Origin: Pontederia crassipes
Taxonomy: Eukaryota; Streptophyta; Magnoliopsida; Commelinales; Pontederiaceae
Direction of reading: 5' to 3'
Length of the DNA stretch: 64,000 nucleotides
Assembly: GCA_030549335.1 (NCBI GenBank)
Contig: CM060188.1
Location: forward strand, 48,015,696-48,079,695
Positions within the stretch are counted from its first letter, which is position 1; each line of letters starts with the position of its first letter. The notes beneath the pieces are model-generated. The model had not been told where the DNA came from, made no database searches, and saw only the letters and a list, made by a program, of their open reading frames with translations. The position numbers were made by a program, and so were the translations under genes. Positions 63,316 through 64,000 of the stretch are shown piece by piece.

Positions 63316-64000
63316 CTAAAGTCAGGACTCTCTTGACGTCCTAGTGTATAGAATATGTATGGTATTGGTTCATGTGCTATCGCCGAGCAGTCGCCACACC
63401 CTCCACCGTAAAGTACAAGTAAGATTTTCTTGCATTAAGTTATTATTTATTGATGTATTGATATATATTTCACATGAGTAGTTGATTCCTAGGAATGTCA
63501 CTCTGTATGGTAGGAATCAACTTAAATGTTATTAGTGATTAAACAAAAAGGATCATAAAGGTTACGAACAAATTGGAAAAGAATGAACAACATGCATGTG
63601 GATAAATATACCTACGTGAAAAGAAAAAAAAAGGTCTTACAGATATTTAAAGAATAAAATATAAGAAACGATTATGTTTCTTATAATCCATGTTTTTCAT
63701 CTCTTTCATGATTGCTCTATTCACGGACTTCTTCTGCTGACTGCAGCAGTATGAAGAGGAAAATGAATAAGTATATCAGTTGCAAAGAGATGTAGATTTA
63801 AGAAAGAAACGAAGGAATTATAAGAGTAATTAAAGGATTCGACTCACACAACACGTAGGTGTGAGATGATTTCAAATAGTAGAGGTGAAACCAATCATGC
63901 ATAAGTTATGATTTACGGTGATGACTTAGGTGGTTCCATTGGTCTACCAATATAAGGGTTCAATAAATTATCTTATATGTTTATGTTGATAAGTATGGAC
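63316..64000 (+). other. 5' leader of the LTR retrotransposon
   Basis: Internal sequence directly after the primer-binding site. AT-rich and non-coding as far as the window goes; gag would be expected further right. Confidence 0.6.

Overview
This is nuclear DNA from a flowering plant, most likely a non-grass monocot. The evidence is spliced genes with GT-AG introns, GC-rich first exons next to AT-rich introns and spacers, plant-type families (chloroplast-linked DEG7 protease, NOD26-like aquaporin, PUB-type ARM protein) and a dense load of plant transposons. The species cannot be named from the sequence.

Five protein-coding genes are supported. (1) 27-2063 (+): GPI-anchored SPARK-type protein of the At4g28100 kind, two exons. 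(2) 3756-33695 (-): DEG7 (Deg/HtrA protease 7). I traced 24 in-frame exons giving 1,120 residues over about 30 kb; nearly all the extra length is transposon-filled intron. (3) 38485-40109 (-): NIP aquaporin, five exons, 265 residues. (4) 40676-43373 (-): ARM-repeat protein of the U-box (PUB) family but without a U-box, two exons, 379 residues. (5) 50813-60573 (-): CCT delta (TCP-1 subunit 4), two exons, 539 residues, split by an 8.1-kb intron. Genes 1 and 2 converge; genes 2 to 5 share the minus strand. They are unrelated single-gene units, not a cluster.

Transposons explain most of the rest. DEG7 introns hold a hAT MITE (5776-6316, 8-bp target duplication), a fold-back MITE (8518-8712), four copies of a SINE-like unit (three in DEG7, one in CCT4), a 290-bp TRIM retroelement (24310-24599) and many decayed L1-type LINE fragments. 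The intergenic spacer carries a nested palindromic MITE cluster (36199-36965) and a 2,000-bp non-autonomous CACTA transposon (45302-47301, GAA target duplication). The CCT delta intron contains a 5'-truncated RTE-type LINE (56048-58372) with a perfect 16-bp target duplication, plus more L1 ends. The right edge is the 5' LTR (60934-63299) and primer-binding site of a large LTR retrotransposon that starts about 360 bp upstream of the CCT delta start codon.

The most interesting signals are in the retroelements. At least eight L1 3' ends carry a short hairpin whose stem sequence changes while pairing is largely kept, just before a T/C-rich run and poly(A). The SINE-like units share their TTG-ending tail with the RTE LINE, yet one copy lacks that tail and still has a perfect 18-bp target duplication. 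The LTR contains about two dozen CGGCCG-centred repeats. Two introns use GC-AG borders. I saw no evidence for a new defence or metabolic system.
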